Shown: piece by piece, positions 31,154-43,326 of the stretch | Layout of the letters: every line of letters starts with the position of its first letter | Position numbering within the stretch: position 1 is the first letter of the stretch | Assembly: GCA_016110215.1 (NCBI GenBank) | Contig: JADWQD010000002.1 | Coordinates: 868,001-932,000 of the forward strand | Length of the DNA stretch: 64,000 bases | Origin: Capronia americana | Lineage: Eukaryota; Ascomycota; Eurotiomycetes; Chaetothyriales; Herpotrichiellaceae | Reading direction: 5' to 3' | The notes under the pieces: generated by a model | What the model saw: the letters and a program-made list of their open reading frames with translations, nothing else | The model's database searches: none | Told to the model about the DNA's origin: nothing | Translations under genes and position numbers: made by a program

Positions 31154-34100
31154 TTCAGTACAGTATGCATACGTGCCGTGGCAGAAACACACAGAAATGC
31201 TGGACACCATGGGTAATCGTCGAGGATCGTCTCGACGGACACGGCAACAATGATACAGATTGATACTGCCTGTGGAAGCAAGATCGTTTTCCAACATGAG
31301 TTTGCGTGCGTGCGCGCGTGTGTGTCGATTGCACTTCCATCTCCATCCTTCAAGCCCGGCTACTGGGTCTGTCTGTCACCGCCCTGTTGGCAGTGATCAC
31401 ACCACGCTGTCTTCAAGGCGTTATCTGTCTTCCTCTTCTCCGAACACTGTGCTATACCACGCTTCATGCTCTAAGAGTTGGTGAAGTGGAGAGGCGGCGT
31501 GATGTCGCGCTATATCATCCCAGCCTCGCCTCTCCAACCCCGACCGCTCCGGCGTCATCAGCTCATGTAATCAGTAGCATCGTATCGTATCAGCTCAAGT
31601 GGACTTCCCGGCTAGCTGATCCGCCCCGTGCGATACATGCCTTATCGTACAAGACACAAGATTGCTCTCAACTGCCGTCAGGCCTGGTCTAGCTGGGCCA
31701 GGCTGTCGGACTCGGCGAGGTGGAAATCCTTAAGTGTTCAACAATCCATGGCCTGCTTTTGCGATAGATCGCCTGAAGAGAGAGGTGTGAGAAGACTTCA
31801 CGCAAAACCGATCGCGAGGCCCATTTCATCTTTTGTGTCATGGTAACGGCGGCGTGGGAAGTCGGGTATAATCCATTTGCATTCTGTAAACGGTATCAAG
31901 TTGTCTGCAGTAGAAACAATCTCGGAGGGGAGATCAACTGTACGAAATGCTCTGCCCGGCAGACATCACCAGGACCACCAACGAGGTTACCGAAACCGAT
32001 CATCCCAGTTCCTGTACGGGCGTCTCTTGCTTTGTCTAAGGCTGCTTCAGGTGTAGAAATTGGAAGCCCTGCCAGGGAGGCGAGGCTACGCTGGGGTCTT
32101 GAGTTACGGAACAATGGATAGTCCTTTCTCGATGCCGGGCGAGAGCGTTTGAACATCGACACGCACACATGGATGCGTGCTTGTACTTTTGCTTAGCCAC
32201 ATTCTGGTGGTTCTGTCATATCGCCTCTCGGCCCTGAAGCACTGCGATGGTGCACACTTATTGTTCATTTACGCTTCACATCAAGTCTAGCAGCTGAAAG
32301 AAGATGGCCCTTAATCCATCGAATTGACCGGGCCAGGCTTCACCAGGGAGATACGTCAGAAATATCTTGGAGGTCTTGGGTCAGCTAGTATTGAGGCAGC
32401 AGGATCTTAACTTGTATTGTAAGTATCAGAATGAGATACGCACCAAGCATACCGAATCAGGCCCGACCTAGTCCACTCTGCGGTTAGCTGCGGATCATAA
32501 GGATGTGACCCTCCAGTATTGTGCAGGCATGAATCTCATTCATGCCAGCCACAGGATGCGGCGATGCGGCAACAAGTGCGGCCACGAAACATCGTCTGTC
32601 TGGTCGTATTATCTAGCTAGCACGCTGTATTGGTGATTTGAATGGCAGTCGAAATGCCAACCAGTGTGACGCACGGAAGCCCCGGATAGATAGTTTTGAG
32701 AACGTTATTTCCTGGAGCAGTGGCTCGCATAACATGATGACCCGGGTGACGTGCGTGCGTAGCACATTGCGGTCTAATATGCATGATCCACGATACCTTC
32801 TTACAAGGCTGAGATTCGAAGCCACGATGGTAGCTGCCCGGCACCATGTGCACCAAGAGTCCCCTTTGTTGCACATTCTCGGCTGATGCGTTTCGAGGTC
32901 TGGCGAAATTGTATGGCATGGGTAAACCGGCCCGAATGCATCATTGACAGCTCCGCAGAGACGTCTCGAGATTGGATTTCGGCGAGGAAAGTCTTTTGTC
33001 AACATTGGCGGGAGTGGATTGGAAACCCTTCGGTCTTAGATGCGCTGTAGAAGCAACATGTGTGTATGCGTGGCCCATTGAGCTTCTTTGAAGACAACCA
33101 ACGGAGGATATTGAAGAGTTGACGGGTGTGGGAGGAGGGTCTATCGCTGTGCGATTGACACGAGGACAGTTCCTCGAAAGGCTTGCGGTGCGAAAAACTA
33201 GGTTGTCGTAACCTGCTAGCTACCTCAAGCGGATCTGCGTCAACTGCATAGCCGCGACTGCGCCGTTTGGTGTATTCAAGAGTCGGTCCGTTTTGTCTTT
33301 CACTTACTCTTATCCAGATTCGTTGTTCTCGTGGCGATTGTAGTAGTGCGAATAGCCAGCAGCGTCGGGAACGACGAGCGGAACCAGGCCCAAAGCCTTG
33401 TCAGAACAACAGCGGAAGCCCATTCTCGGTCCTGTAAAGGCGCTTCCGCAGGCCTCTGCACAAACGTCTGCAAACTGCATCGCCATCTATGGAAGTATAG
33501 CTGATGTGAGCAAGTCGCCGCGTTGGCACATATACACCAGTAGGTGTGCTGACGGCTGTGCAGTTCGGTGGAGAGAAAAGAACGTGCAGACAGCACTGGT
33601 CTCAATATTGTGGCTCGAATACAGACCGCCGCTGGAGGTCCAAGAGTATTCCGTCATCATATCCGCCAGCTTATTTGCATCCGAAGAGATCCTCTAGAGC
33701 AATTGAGACGCTGTGCGGATACGAGGACAGCGCATGCAGCACTCTGAGATGGAAATGCCTGCCACTTACTCGGTACTGAGGGTCGGCAAGCCCAGCAATG
33801 TAATTGTACCGCGAAGAGCAGACTTGGTAAGCCACCCACTGACCGGACTTCATTGATGGTCATGCACATCATCTTCAATCGACGCCTCCGCGCCTTCGTA
33901 TGACTCAACGCAAATCATGATAGGTGCGGCGTAGCTTCAAGCTAGCCCAGCAACCGCTCCTTACATGTTGAGAAGGGAAGTCATAGGAGTCTCCGTCTTG
34001 GAACTGTGAACCGGTGTCCGGAGGTTCTGGGCATCTGCAGAAAGGCTCCGTGGCGAAATTCTGACAGAGGTTGGTCATGCGGTGTGATGAAGTTGGGGAC

Positions 34101-36311
34101 CCGAGGCTTCGAGCACGCAGTCATGCATTGAGGCTGACCGTGTTGAAGTCCATTTTCAGCCCCGCAGCCAGAGTCAGATGGCTACCTTGGCTCCGGTACC
34201 AACATCTTGTCATTCGACACTGCGGCCCGAAGACTTGTGTAAACGAGCTGTGCCAAGGTTGATGGATTCCGGCGCGCCTCGAACATGGCAATTGTCATGG
34301 TACTCAGTACTCATGGTTTTCTGTTTCTTGTGGGGACACATCAGGTCAGGATCGTGTGCACTTGAGCCGTACCGAGTACGCACCTAGAAAATCCCAAGCC
34401 TGGGGACTCAAGCTTTGACCGCTTGCCTATCGATAAGTAGCCTTCCATTCCGCAGGTTGTCGGCGTGATATGGTATGAGGTGGCGTTGGCGCTCGCTTGC
34501 TGCACTCTCAGTCTCAGCTCACTTTTGCCCCGCGGAGCCAATGTGCAGAAAGTGAGCACGTGTTTCTCCGCGAGGCGATCTTGGCAGCTTGGCAGTTGAG
34601 ATGAAAATAGAAGCACGCCGTGTACCTGCATTGGAGCTGCAGGGAACGGGCCAACCACGGTGCATTGAACACGCAGAGAATTTTGCGGCAGGTTGCTGGC
34701 AGCCGGTGGGAGGCACTGGGAGGGTGGCTAGCTTAGCCCGAGGGGCTGGGGCCCGAGCGCGCTGGGCCAATAACAGGCTGCCCTTGGGGCTTGGCAGCCA
34801 CAATTCCACCCTCGCTCCACCATTTCTCCCATCTCTTTGTCTCTTTCGCAGCAATCACTTTTGCCTCCGCTCCAGCAGAACCTTGCTACCTGCGATCAGA
34901 CACTCCAAAACAAATCCAGGAAATCGTCACAGCCGTGCACGTTCATCGCACCGTACAGGATTGTAACCCTAGTGCCCCAGCGCCCAGGCCAGTCGACTTG
35001 TTTGGCTCGGCTCCCGCTACGATCTGCCTCGACTCAGAGCCTGATCGGAGCCTCCGCTGACTTGGCTGTCAGAAGGCAGTTGACGAGTGGCTTCCTTCGC
35101 TAATCTGACGGCGCAGAGGTCGGAGGAGGATGTGTAGAGCTTGAACACTGCCCAGAACAAGCTTGATGATGGATGATTGCGCCAATCGTGGATGTGTCGC
35201 TCGAGTCGATTCACCGCTCGTCATGTCATCTCAGCAAAGCCAAGTCTATACCAAGCCGACTTCGCTTCCTTGAATCTCGTTCACACTGACAAGAGGGCCC
35301 AGCCATTCGCCATCGGGAGCTAGCCTCGTGTTCCAAGGCTGCCGGCCTGTGCTTGGCAGAATCTGCAGGAAATGACCTGGCCAGTCACAGCGACTTTGTC
35401 TTCGGCGGTTTTGGTCCTTCCAATGGCTAGCCCGTCCTTGGCAGCAAACTGCAGCCTCCACCCTCCGCTCCTGCATGCTCTTAATGGGGATCACCAAACC
35501 TCAGCTGTTGCCTTGGCGGCTGCTGCGGCGCGGTCACTCGCTTGTCACAAGCTGATTGCCCTTCAGAGCCTTTCAGCCGCGCACCTTCAGCAAACCCGGC
35601 CGCGGGGAACTGGTCAAACGTCCAACAGGTGATGCTGTATCCGTCTGTTTGGGATGCCTTGTTTACCCGCGATGTATCATCAGCAGATTACGCCGAGCCT
35701 CGGTTCTGGATAGCCAGACTCAATTCTGTAGATGGCCTCACTCTGTACCGTGCGCAGTGAGTGTCATGTGTCAGCGTCAACTAGCACCGCGGCCAGAGCG
35801 CAGAACTCACGCTGTGTGCTGCGAGGCATTGCTCGTTGCGAACGCTCCAATTCTGGTGCGGGTGCAACGAGCTGGCATGCTAACAAACCACGCGTTGCCG
35901 AAAAGCGGCTGCCAATGCCGGGGTGGCCTCTCCAGTCATGCAAGTACCCATCCGACCCTGGTCAGCCCGAGCACCAATGCCACTGCTAAGACGCTAATCG
36001 ATAGAATAGAAACAGTGTTTTTTCGGTCCTTCAGCATCAAGCTGGTGGCAGCATCCAGCCCATCGTGGCGTCGAAAGTTCCCGCCTTCCTATCACCATCC
36101 CTGTCTCATCCTCGAAGCTGCAGTCAGGCATGGGCCAGGCTTGGTGAGTGACATGCACGCGGCCCATATTTTATTATAACCGTCCCCAACCTCGCCCTCG
36201 CACTCGTATGCTTCGACCTGTACCACCGTTCATTCTATTCTACTACACTTGCATCTTTGCACAGCACTTACTCTCTTTGTTTACTTTAGGGATTGTTCCC
36301 CTCGGGCCACA
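31154..36311. other. 5.2-kb gene-poor stretch upstream of multicopper oxidase
   Basis: No gene is supported. The longest frame (35556-36179, plus, about 207 codons) is Arg/Ser/Cys-rich, has no domain and ends in the oxidase promoter. No long repeats or transposon features were recognised. A long promoter for the oxidase may occupy part of it. Confidence 0.45.
36166..36179 (+). promoter_or_regulatory. TATA-like element of multicopper oxidase gene
   Basis: An AT-rich block reading TATTTTATTATAA stands out in GC-balanced sequence about 135 bp before ATG 36312. It is followed by a CT-rich stretch typical of fungal start-site regions. Assignment is by position and composition only. Confidence 0.4.
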
Positions 36312-38279
36312 ATGGCTTTCTCACGGCTCCTCGCCATCATCTCCTGCCTCTCGCTCGCTGTCTTCAGTACCGCTGCCCCGTCGTCACTATCACATTCGCT
36401 TGATAAACGGGCAGACGTCGTTCACTTTGAGGTTACGTTAACATGGGAAGACTACACACCCATTGGCGGGACACCGCGCAAGATGATCCTGACCAACGGC
36501 ACCTTCCCAGGCCCTCCGTTGAAGCTGACGGTCGGCCAAAGCGTGGAATTCCTCGTACACAATGAACTGCCCGACCCGACCACGATTCATTTCCACGGTA
36601 TTGTTCAACAAGGCACGCCATGGTCGGACGGTGTTCCGGGTCTTTCGCAGCCTGCGATTGCCCCTGGCTCCTCCTACTTGTACAAATGGACCGCTGATGC
36701 CTCTGGAGTCTACTTTTACCACTCGCACTTCCGATCGCAGATCATGGATGGCATGTATGGCGCCATCGTCATTTCTGCAGCCTCCAAGGACGATAAACCG
36801 TTCAGCTTAATCAACGATGACCCCTATTACCAGGACTTGATGTCGGCTGCGGATGATGAGCTGCAGACTGTCTTCATCTCAGACTACAACAAGTACACCT
36901 CCGCGGAACTCCACCAACAGGAACAAGATGCGAACATCGACTTTGCTTGCGCCGACGCCATCATCATCAATGGCAAGGGCTCGCAGATCTGCTTGACCCG
37001 GGATGAGTTGACCGCCTATACGAGCCCCAAGGTTGCTCCCCTGCTTGCCCAAGTCAGCCCATCTGAGATTACCAACAAGGGCTGCTTGCCTCCGAACTTG
37101 CCAGCTACCCAAGGCAACTTCACGTTCAGCATCGAGACCCTCCCGTCCGATGCCTACTTTGATTGCACGCCATCAAGCGGGCCGACCGAGGTCATCAGCG
37201 TGGATCCCGCAAAAGGCTTTGCTGCTCTCACCTTCATCAACCCGGGTGGATACGAGTTGCTCAAATTCACCATTGATGGACATAGGATGTGGGTCTATGG
37301 TGTCGACGGCGGCTATGTCACGCCTCAACTCGTCGACCAGGTGATCGTCAACAACGGCGACAGGTACTCGGTCTTGGTCGAGCTTAACCAGGCCCCGGCG
37401 CAGTACGCTATTCGCGTTGCGAACAACGGCCTCAACCAAGTCATCAGTGGCTTTGCTGTCTTGAGCTACAAGGGCGCAACAGGACCCGCGTCAGAAGATC
37501 CGAATGCGTTGTCAATCATGAACTTCGCTGGTGCCAACACCACGACGTTCGTCCCATTCAACGACAATTTGGCCGCGCCCTATCCGCCATCATCGCCCGC
37601 TCCTACTGCCGACGCGACCTACCAAATGAACATCAAGAAGCTCGGTCAGCCCGCTGGAGCCTACCAGTGGACTCTTAGCGGCGTGCAGGGGTTTGCCCCG
37701 GAGCTGGAAGATCAGACGCCTCTGCTCTACGAAGACCCAGCTACCGTCGCAGAAAGTGATCTCATCCTCAAGACCACCAATGGCACATGGGTCGATTTAA
37801 TCATCAAGACACAAGGACCTCTGGCTCAACCTCACCCAATGCACAAGCATTCCAACAAGGCCTACGTTCTGGGCAAGGGTGTCGGCAACTGGACATGGAA
37901 CACTGTCGCCGAGGCGGCCGCAGCTCTTCCTCCCAACACATTCAACTTCCAAAGCCCACCTCTACGTGATGGGGTAAGTTTGCTCTTTTTCAACACGGAA
38001 AATGAACCACCAAGCTAACATGGCGTGTCACAGTATACCACCACACCCAACGAACAAAACAGCACATGGATGGTGATCCGTTACCAAGTTGTCAACCCCG
38101 GCGCCTTCCTCTTCCACTGCCACGTTCAGACCCACATGTCCGGCGGCATGGCCGTTGCCATGCTCGACGGCGTTGACGAGTGGCCAGAGGTGCCCTCGGA
38201 ATACGCCGAGGGCAATGGCATCACGTACAAGCTGGCGAAGAAGGGCAAGCTACACCCCCTGCACCAAAATAAACATTAA
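36312..38279 (+). CDS. Secreted multicopper oxidase (laccase-like)
   Basis: A 635-residue protein from exons 36312-37973 and 38034-38279, joined by a 60-bp phase-0 intron. There is a signal peptide (about residues 1-21), then a short propeptide ending in Lys32-Arg33, a Kex2-type site. All four copper-ligand blocks are present: HFHG, YHSH, HPMHKH and FHCHVQTHM, the last with the Cys that bridges type 1 and type 3 copper. Several N-x-T/S sites suggest glycosylation. The C-terminus is basic and lacks the DSGL plug of classical ascomycete laccases. Family knowledge: four-electron reduction of oxygen coupled to oxidation of phenols, pigment precursors or metals. Sequence style recalls the conidial-pigment oxidases (Abr2/YA-like group), so melanin or pigment oxidation is a reasonable guess. 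No polyketide synthase or other pigment gene is in the window. Confidence 0.93.
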
Positions 38280-41200
38280 AGGGAAAGAGGCGTTGCACGC
38301 AACAACATAATGTCACGCGAAATTTTTCTTGATACCAACACCAAAAGTGATGACGGCCTGGAGGCGCCTGCATATTGGATCGCATACCGGGGGTTGCATA
38401 TATAATGGGCGAGGCTTTGATGACCATTTTATCACGCGAAGAATATCTCTCTTAATTGCCGTTGGAGCGAGCCTCGAGCCTGTCTATGTACCTGGTGTAT
38501 AGTCCCTTTCATGTATACATTCCGTAAATGTCATACCCCCTGGCCGAGAACGACTCTACTCTCTGATCCCTCGTACATGGCAAGTAACCTACAGTACGGA
38601 GTGCCCTATGTTTTACCGTTGTCGCTCACCACCAACTCGCTCACGTGTTGAAGCCATGTTATGGAGTGCCCAGTACTCGTACGAGGTACCCGAACTCGCA
38701 ATCCCCCTAATCACACCCTGAAGATCTCTTCCACTGCCTACTAGTCCCAAACTCGGACCACGCCGACGAATTCGTCGTCAACCACGATTCATGGGTATCG
38801 CCAAAGCGCCCGCCGTGAAATTGCGACCAGGACTTGGCATCGCCTTGACAACAGGGTGACAAGCTTCCCACCAAATTTCCCGCCCACTTTGTGAAACCAT
38901 GCACGACATGCTGCCATCCCACCACCGTGCCACACAACCCGGCTTTGAAATCGCGCCACGTCTTAATCCCAGGACCCCAAAGCTTGAACGCTCGAACGGC
39001 GCGCTCGGCGCTGATCGGTGCGTCAGTCATCTGATTTAATTTTCCGTGGCTCGTGCCTCCCCTGCGCTGGCAGCTCGATCCGTCGGTTTCGGTTTGGCTT
39101 GGAGTTTGGATCGGGGGGGGAGGGGCTTGTTCGCGCGCTTGGCATTCAAGTCACTCGGTCACTCAGTCCCTGCCAGGGGCCACGGGGAGTGTGCACGTCA
39201 TGTGTTTTGAGTGTTGACTTCCGAGTACGGAATATTGATTCCCTTTTTTTTTGACACACGTCCGAAACATCAGGCCATGGTGGTTTACGGAGGACGGTAG
39301 ACGGAGAACGTAGAACAGAGAATTGAGATGATACATCGTATTCCGTCAGATCGTGCGCGTTGCATCGCATCGCATCGCATCGCATCACTTCACTTCACAT
39401 TATATCATATCGTATCATATTGTGAGATTTCACTTCCCTTCGCTTCATTTTTTTGACTTCCCATTTCGGGGGGTTGAGAGGGCGGGCGCACCTTTCAAGG
39501 TGTGAATCACATGAAGGATGACATCTCCTTCCGCTGCGTACTCAGTGATCCGTACTATGGATGAGGATGAGGTGTCTCTTGGTCTGATGAGACAGGACAC
39601 CGCACACGTTACGCATGGGACGGTAGGGATTCGAACCAGGCAGGGAGCAAGAAGGCCGAGTTGCCCATATCCAAGGTGCAGGCATTGAGTGTTGTAGACT
39701 GTATGAGTGCATCTAGATACAATCACAGTGATGCCCTCGTGTTCGGTATCCTCCATGTCCCGTATCTGGGTTTTGGTAAGGCAACCAAACCCGCCCGCAG
39801 AGAAAAGAGGGTGTTTCAACGTCATGTTCAATCCCATCCTCCCAAAAAGAGTCCTCTCCTCACTCGCCTACCACATATCGCGTACTGGGTATTCGATTTC
39901 GGCGCAGACTCTCCTGGCGCGGAACATACACACAATACACCACCTCCCAGCCAGGATACTCTGTACTCGTCCATGCTATGCGACACGCGACACATGACGT
40001 GACATGCATGACATGACATGCGATAAGATCTTCCCCCTTTTCCTTTCCCTCTAACCTCCGAGTCCACGACTCCCAACTCTGCACCCGTGACTTTTCTCCC
40101 AAGATCGCAATCTCTCCTACATACTTAGTAACTACGTACCGCAACGACGGCAGTGACTTCGAACCCCGCGAGTCTGCAGTGCACTAGCCCGCTAGCCTTA
40201 CGACCGGCAGGAGCCGGTGCCCCAGCCACGAAGTTTCAGCCCTGTCGGACAAGATTGCGCCCAGAAGTCTTGAAATTGCGCCAGAAAGCGCCCCCTTGGG
40301 AGATCTTGGGACACACTCGTGACACACTGTACGGAGTAGAGTCGCAGACGCGTGCATAACCGATCGATGGTGGGTGGTGGACTTTTACACCACCGTATGT
40401 AAGTCTTCCACCGGCACTCATTTGACAGACAGATATCAATCTCTGGACTTGCCATCTGAGCTTCGCACTAGAATCACCATACAGACTGCAAACAGGCAGA
40501 CAATCCTGCAGGCCTGGATAAAATCTTTGCTTCCACATCCTGCGCTGTAGCCCCATCAGATAGGATAGCGAAACAAAAGTTGGTGGTGGACGCAAATTCA
40601 ATCCTCCCGAGAACTTGGTCGTCTGAAAAGGCTCTACGCCTGACGGAACGCCTCTTGAACAACCATTTAACCATTCATCGGGAGCAGGGACAAGTGGATC
40701 AACGCAGCCTCGGTATACATACGGTGTACCAGTCCGAGGGTAGACTCCTACCGTCTTCAGTTTCCTGATATGTATTTGCACGTCCGAAGCTTCTTGCTTC
40801 TACCGCAAGCTTACCTCGGGCAGCTACAAACAGGATATTATATAGAAGCCTGTTCTTGTGTCTGTCCAGGCATACCTTGGTGCTTCATGTGAAGCGGTGT
40901 GCTCCTACTTCCTCGTTGTGAAGCCGCCGGTTGTCGGGACATGACATGGATTCTCCAAATATGTGAAACAAATAACATGTCGACGGCGGGATCTGTGTTC
41001 TGTGATAACTCCCAGGGAAAATGCCCTCGTCGCAACGGGGACAGAATCGTTATCAGCATCATTGCGTCAGCTAGACGTCGAGGTTCAGGTGATGAAGGAG
41101 ACTTGGCATGGTGGTTGCCGTAAGGATTCTGTTAGGATAGCTCCATGATCAACAAATGCATGTTGAAGCCTAACACCCTTCCTGCCAGATGCTTTCCTCT

Positions 41201-41619
41201 TATGGGGTCTCTTACTGGCCGTTTGGTTGGGATTTCCAACATCCAAAGTCAGGTCGCGACCTGTCTGGGCGACCTGGTGCAAGTGGTCTGGTTCTACGTC
41301 AGTCTACAACATCGCGATCACCATCACATTCATGATATGCGGTAGGATACCAACAGCGACCTTTTCGGCCGCGGCTGGTTCATTGCTCTGGGGAACTTTG
41401 CTTCTGGTAGTGGGTAGGTAATGTCGTCGCAGGCTCTGCCAGGTCTGTCGATGCGCTCATCGCTGGCATTCAGTACACTACATCCTGCAGTACTCGTTTG
41501 TCTGATTACTCCCTTCCCCAGTCCAGCACTCTTTCAAGCCGGAATACTACTGCACTCGCGGTGACCAAGGTGACTAATCTGTCGAGACACAGGCAACAAA
41601 CTTCCTTTCAAGTGATATC
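38280..41619. other. 3.3-kb intergenic stretch
   Basis: Between the oxidase and the GST-like gene (minus strand). No gene is supported. It contains a (GCATC)5 repeat at 39362-39386, TACGGAGTA at 40330-40338, and the 15-mer CAGTACTCGTACGAG at 38671-38685 that recurs at 59013. TTCGAAC-like strings near 39630 and 40165 recall tRNA T-loops but do not fold. Confidence 0.5.
39362..39386. repeat. (GCATC)5 microsatellite
   Basis: Five perfect GCATC units, followed by ACTTC and ATATC-type imperfect pentamer runs up to about 39420. Confidence 0.9.
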
Positions 41620-42429
41620 CTATTCCATCGGATCCGGCCACGAAAAGCGGATATTGCGCTTCTCCAGGCCCTCGGCGACAATGTCGATTCCGCCCGACTT
41701 GATCAGCCATTCGAGTCGGTGATCGCGATACTGACGTCTCATCACACCCTTTCGCAGGTCTTCTGTAGCCTTGTTGGGTCCGCTGGTGGCCACCAGGAAC
41801 TCGTCATACACCGATTTCACCGACTCCCGCTCCCGGGCTCTCTCATACCAGCTTTGCAGAGCAGAACCGGGTTCAGGCTCCAGGTTGTATGAGATCGACC
41901 GGTTGACCATGGGCCATACGCAGACGTCAGCCCAGCCAAAGGATGCACCACCAAACCAAGGGGAGCCACCGAGCTGTTCTGTCAACCAGGCATGAATCTG
42001 CCTCACCTGGTACTTTGCCTGAGCATTCAGCTTCGCGGCCTTCTCTCCCTCGGCCCGTCGAAACACATTGACCTCACCCATCGCCCAATTCAGAGCCTCG
42101 TACTGCGAGTCACACACCTCCTCGATCATCCGAGCTCGCGCTCGTTCCATGGGACTGCGTGGGCGAAGGGGTCTGTCGGGGTACTTGTCCTCGAGATATT
42201 CGAGGATGATGGTGGAGTCGAAGATGTGATTGTCGACGTCTACGAGGACTGGCATCTCCAGTTGGAGGTTGCGCTCTGAGAAGCTCGAGGGCATCACGGC
42301 TTTGATGCCACTTCCCCCCCCTGTTGGCACTTGGGACTTGAAAGGTATCTTCTTTTCTCGGAGTGCAATACACACCTTCTGCGCATATGAGCTGACCGGA
42401 TGGTACCAAAGGAAGAGTTCTTGAGCCAT
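41620..42429 (-). CDS. Glutathione-S-transferase-like protein
   Basis: A 269-residue intronless protein. The thioredoxin-like N-terminal domain starts LFLWYHPVSSYAQKVCIAL, with candidate catalytic Ser13/Ser14, then MPVLVD (cis-Pro) and DSTIILEYLEDKYP (glutathione gamma-Glu site). A helical C-terminal domain includes GASFGWADVCVWPM, the N-capping-box region of GSTs. An in-frame ATG at 42492 would add 21 unconserved residues. I prefer 42429 because the family begins immediately before the first strand. It is divergently transcribed from the cupin gene at 43327. Role: glutathione conjugation, reductive dehalogenation or cis-trans isomerisation. In aromatic catabolism GST-fold isomerases act just before fumarylacetoacetase, which is encoded 7 kb away, but this protein lacks a clear zeta-class SSCSxR motif. 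It is taken as one end of the 41.6-53.8 kb cluster. Confidence 0.9.
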   Translation of the reverse strand: MAQELFLWYHPVSSYAQKVCIALREKKIPFKSQVPTGGGSGIKAVMPSSFSERNLQLEMPVLVDVDNHIFDSTIILEYLEDKYPDRPLRPRSPMERARARMIEEVCDSQYEALNWAMGEVNVFRRAEGEKAAKLNAQAKYQVRQIHAWLTEQLGGSPWFGGASFGWADVCVWPMVNRSISYNLEPEPGSALQSWYERARERESVKSVYDEFLVATSGPNKATEDLRKGVMRRQYRDHRLEWLIKSGGIDIVAEGLEKRNIRFSWPDPME

Positions 42430-43326
42430 CTCCTGCGTTGTGTCGGTAATCTGTCTGTGTGCCCCAGTGTTTGATGTTCCAATCCTGGTCATTCAAATTG
42501 TTTGTGTCTTGGATTTAAGACTTTGTGCTTCGCGAAGTCTCTTTTGTCGGTCCATAGACAGCCCTGATCGGCTATGAGGTTCCCCTTCTTTCCATCTTGC
42601 TTGCTTTTTGCCTAGGTTCGGCACCGCCTTTGCAATCATCCGTTTTCCGCGTTTCCCGGTCCCCACCCGAACAGATGCGATTACTACGATTTTCGTCCTA
42701 GCGAATGCGGAATCGGGCGAAGGTAGCTTCCTGCAGGGGGTGAAGAGTTCGCAGATCACATCAAACATCGAACATCGAACAGCCACACAGCCCACAACTA
42801 CGCGTGACCTCCGTCCAGGGTCTCATTCGGTAATGTTATTGCCAATTGGTTCTATGATCGATTCTTGCAACCTTCACAGCTTCGGCCTCGGAAATCAATC
42901 AGTGGTTCGGAAAGGTTAGGACTGAACAGGTTAGCAATGCCGTACAATGGAGGAGAATAATGGCTCGTTCCAGACATGTACTGGGCAAAGGATCGTGAAC
43001 TCCTTCCTCCACGTAAGTGTGGAGCGGGAGCCCTGGAGGGCAGTCTGCGCTGTGAACAATTAGGGCGGGGGCCTGGCGTTGCAGCCTGGTTTGTTTCTCT
43101 CTCTTGAAAATACCGCCCGAGTGTTCTTCCTGTCCGACTACTAGTGGATCGAACTATTCGTCTTTTTCTCAAAGATAAAAGGGCCGGCCGACGCCAACCC
43201 TTTCAGCATCAGCTCGAATGATCACAGACAAAGCTTCTCAATCATTTCCTTTTCCAGCTTAAGGACAGGACAGGACAGGCCGAAAAGCGAACAAGACTCG
43301 AAAAGAACAAAGGAGTCTTTTTAAAC
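42430..43326. promoter_or_regulatory. Divergent promoter of GST-like and cupin genes
   Basis: An 897-bp region between divergent start codons. It contains CGGAAAAC (as GTTTTCCG, 42642-42649) within a CGG-N4-CGG arrangement, and CCGGGAAAC (complement at 42651-42659). A GATAAAAGGG stretch near 43170 may be the cupin gene's TATA-like element. Shared control of the two genes is inferred from layout. Confidence 0.5.
42642..42649 (-). promoter_or_regulatory. CGGAAAAC motif, GST/cupin promoter
   Basis: Reads CGCGGAAAACGG on the minus strand, giving two CGG triplets four bases apart. The octamer is shared by all four promoter regions of the 41.6-53.8 kb cluster. It is a candidate operator for the cluster's Zn2Cys6 protein, since such proteins bind CGG triplets. 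Confidence 0.45.

Noticed and set aside
29996..31297. 433-codon minus-strand open frame opposite the Gfo/Idh gene
   Set aside because: It mirrors the G/C-ending codons of the plus-strand gene, has Arg/Val/Asp-biased low-quality composition and no domain.
35556..36179. 207-codon plus-strand frame before the multicopper oxidase
   Set aside because: Composition is Arg/Cys/Ser-rich and noncoding-like, and it ends over the TATA-like block.
39610..39660. tRNA T-loop-like string GGTTCGAATCC on the minus strand
   Set aside because: The flanking bases do not form a 5-bp T stem, and no anticodon or acceptor stem could be folded.
40155..40240. Possible tRNA-like sequence on the minus strand (GGGTTCGAAGTC)
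   Set aside because: Resembles a B box, but T stem and acceptor stem do not pair; at best a decayed remnant.
41620..42492. GST-like protein as maleylacetoacetate isomerase (zeta class)
   Set aside because: It has SSYAQKV in place of the zeta SSCSxR catalytic signature, so only a general GST-fold call is safe.
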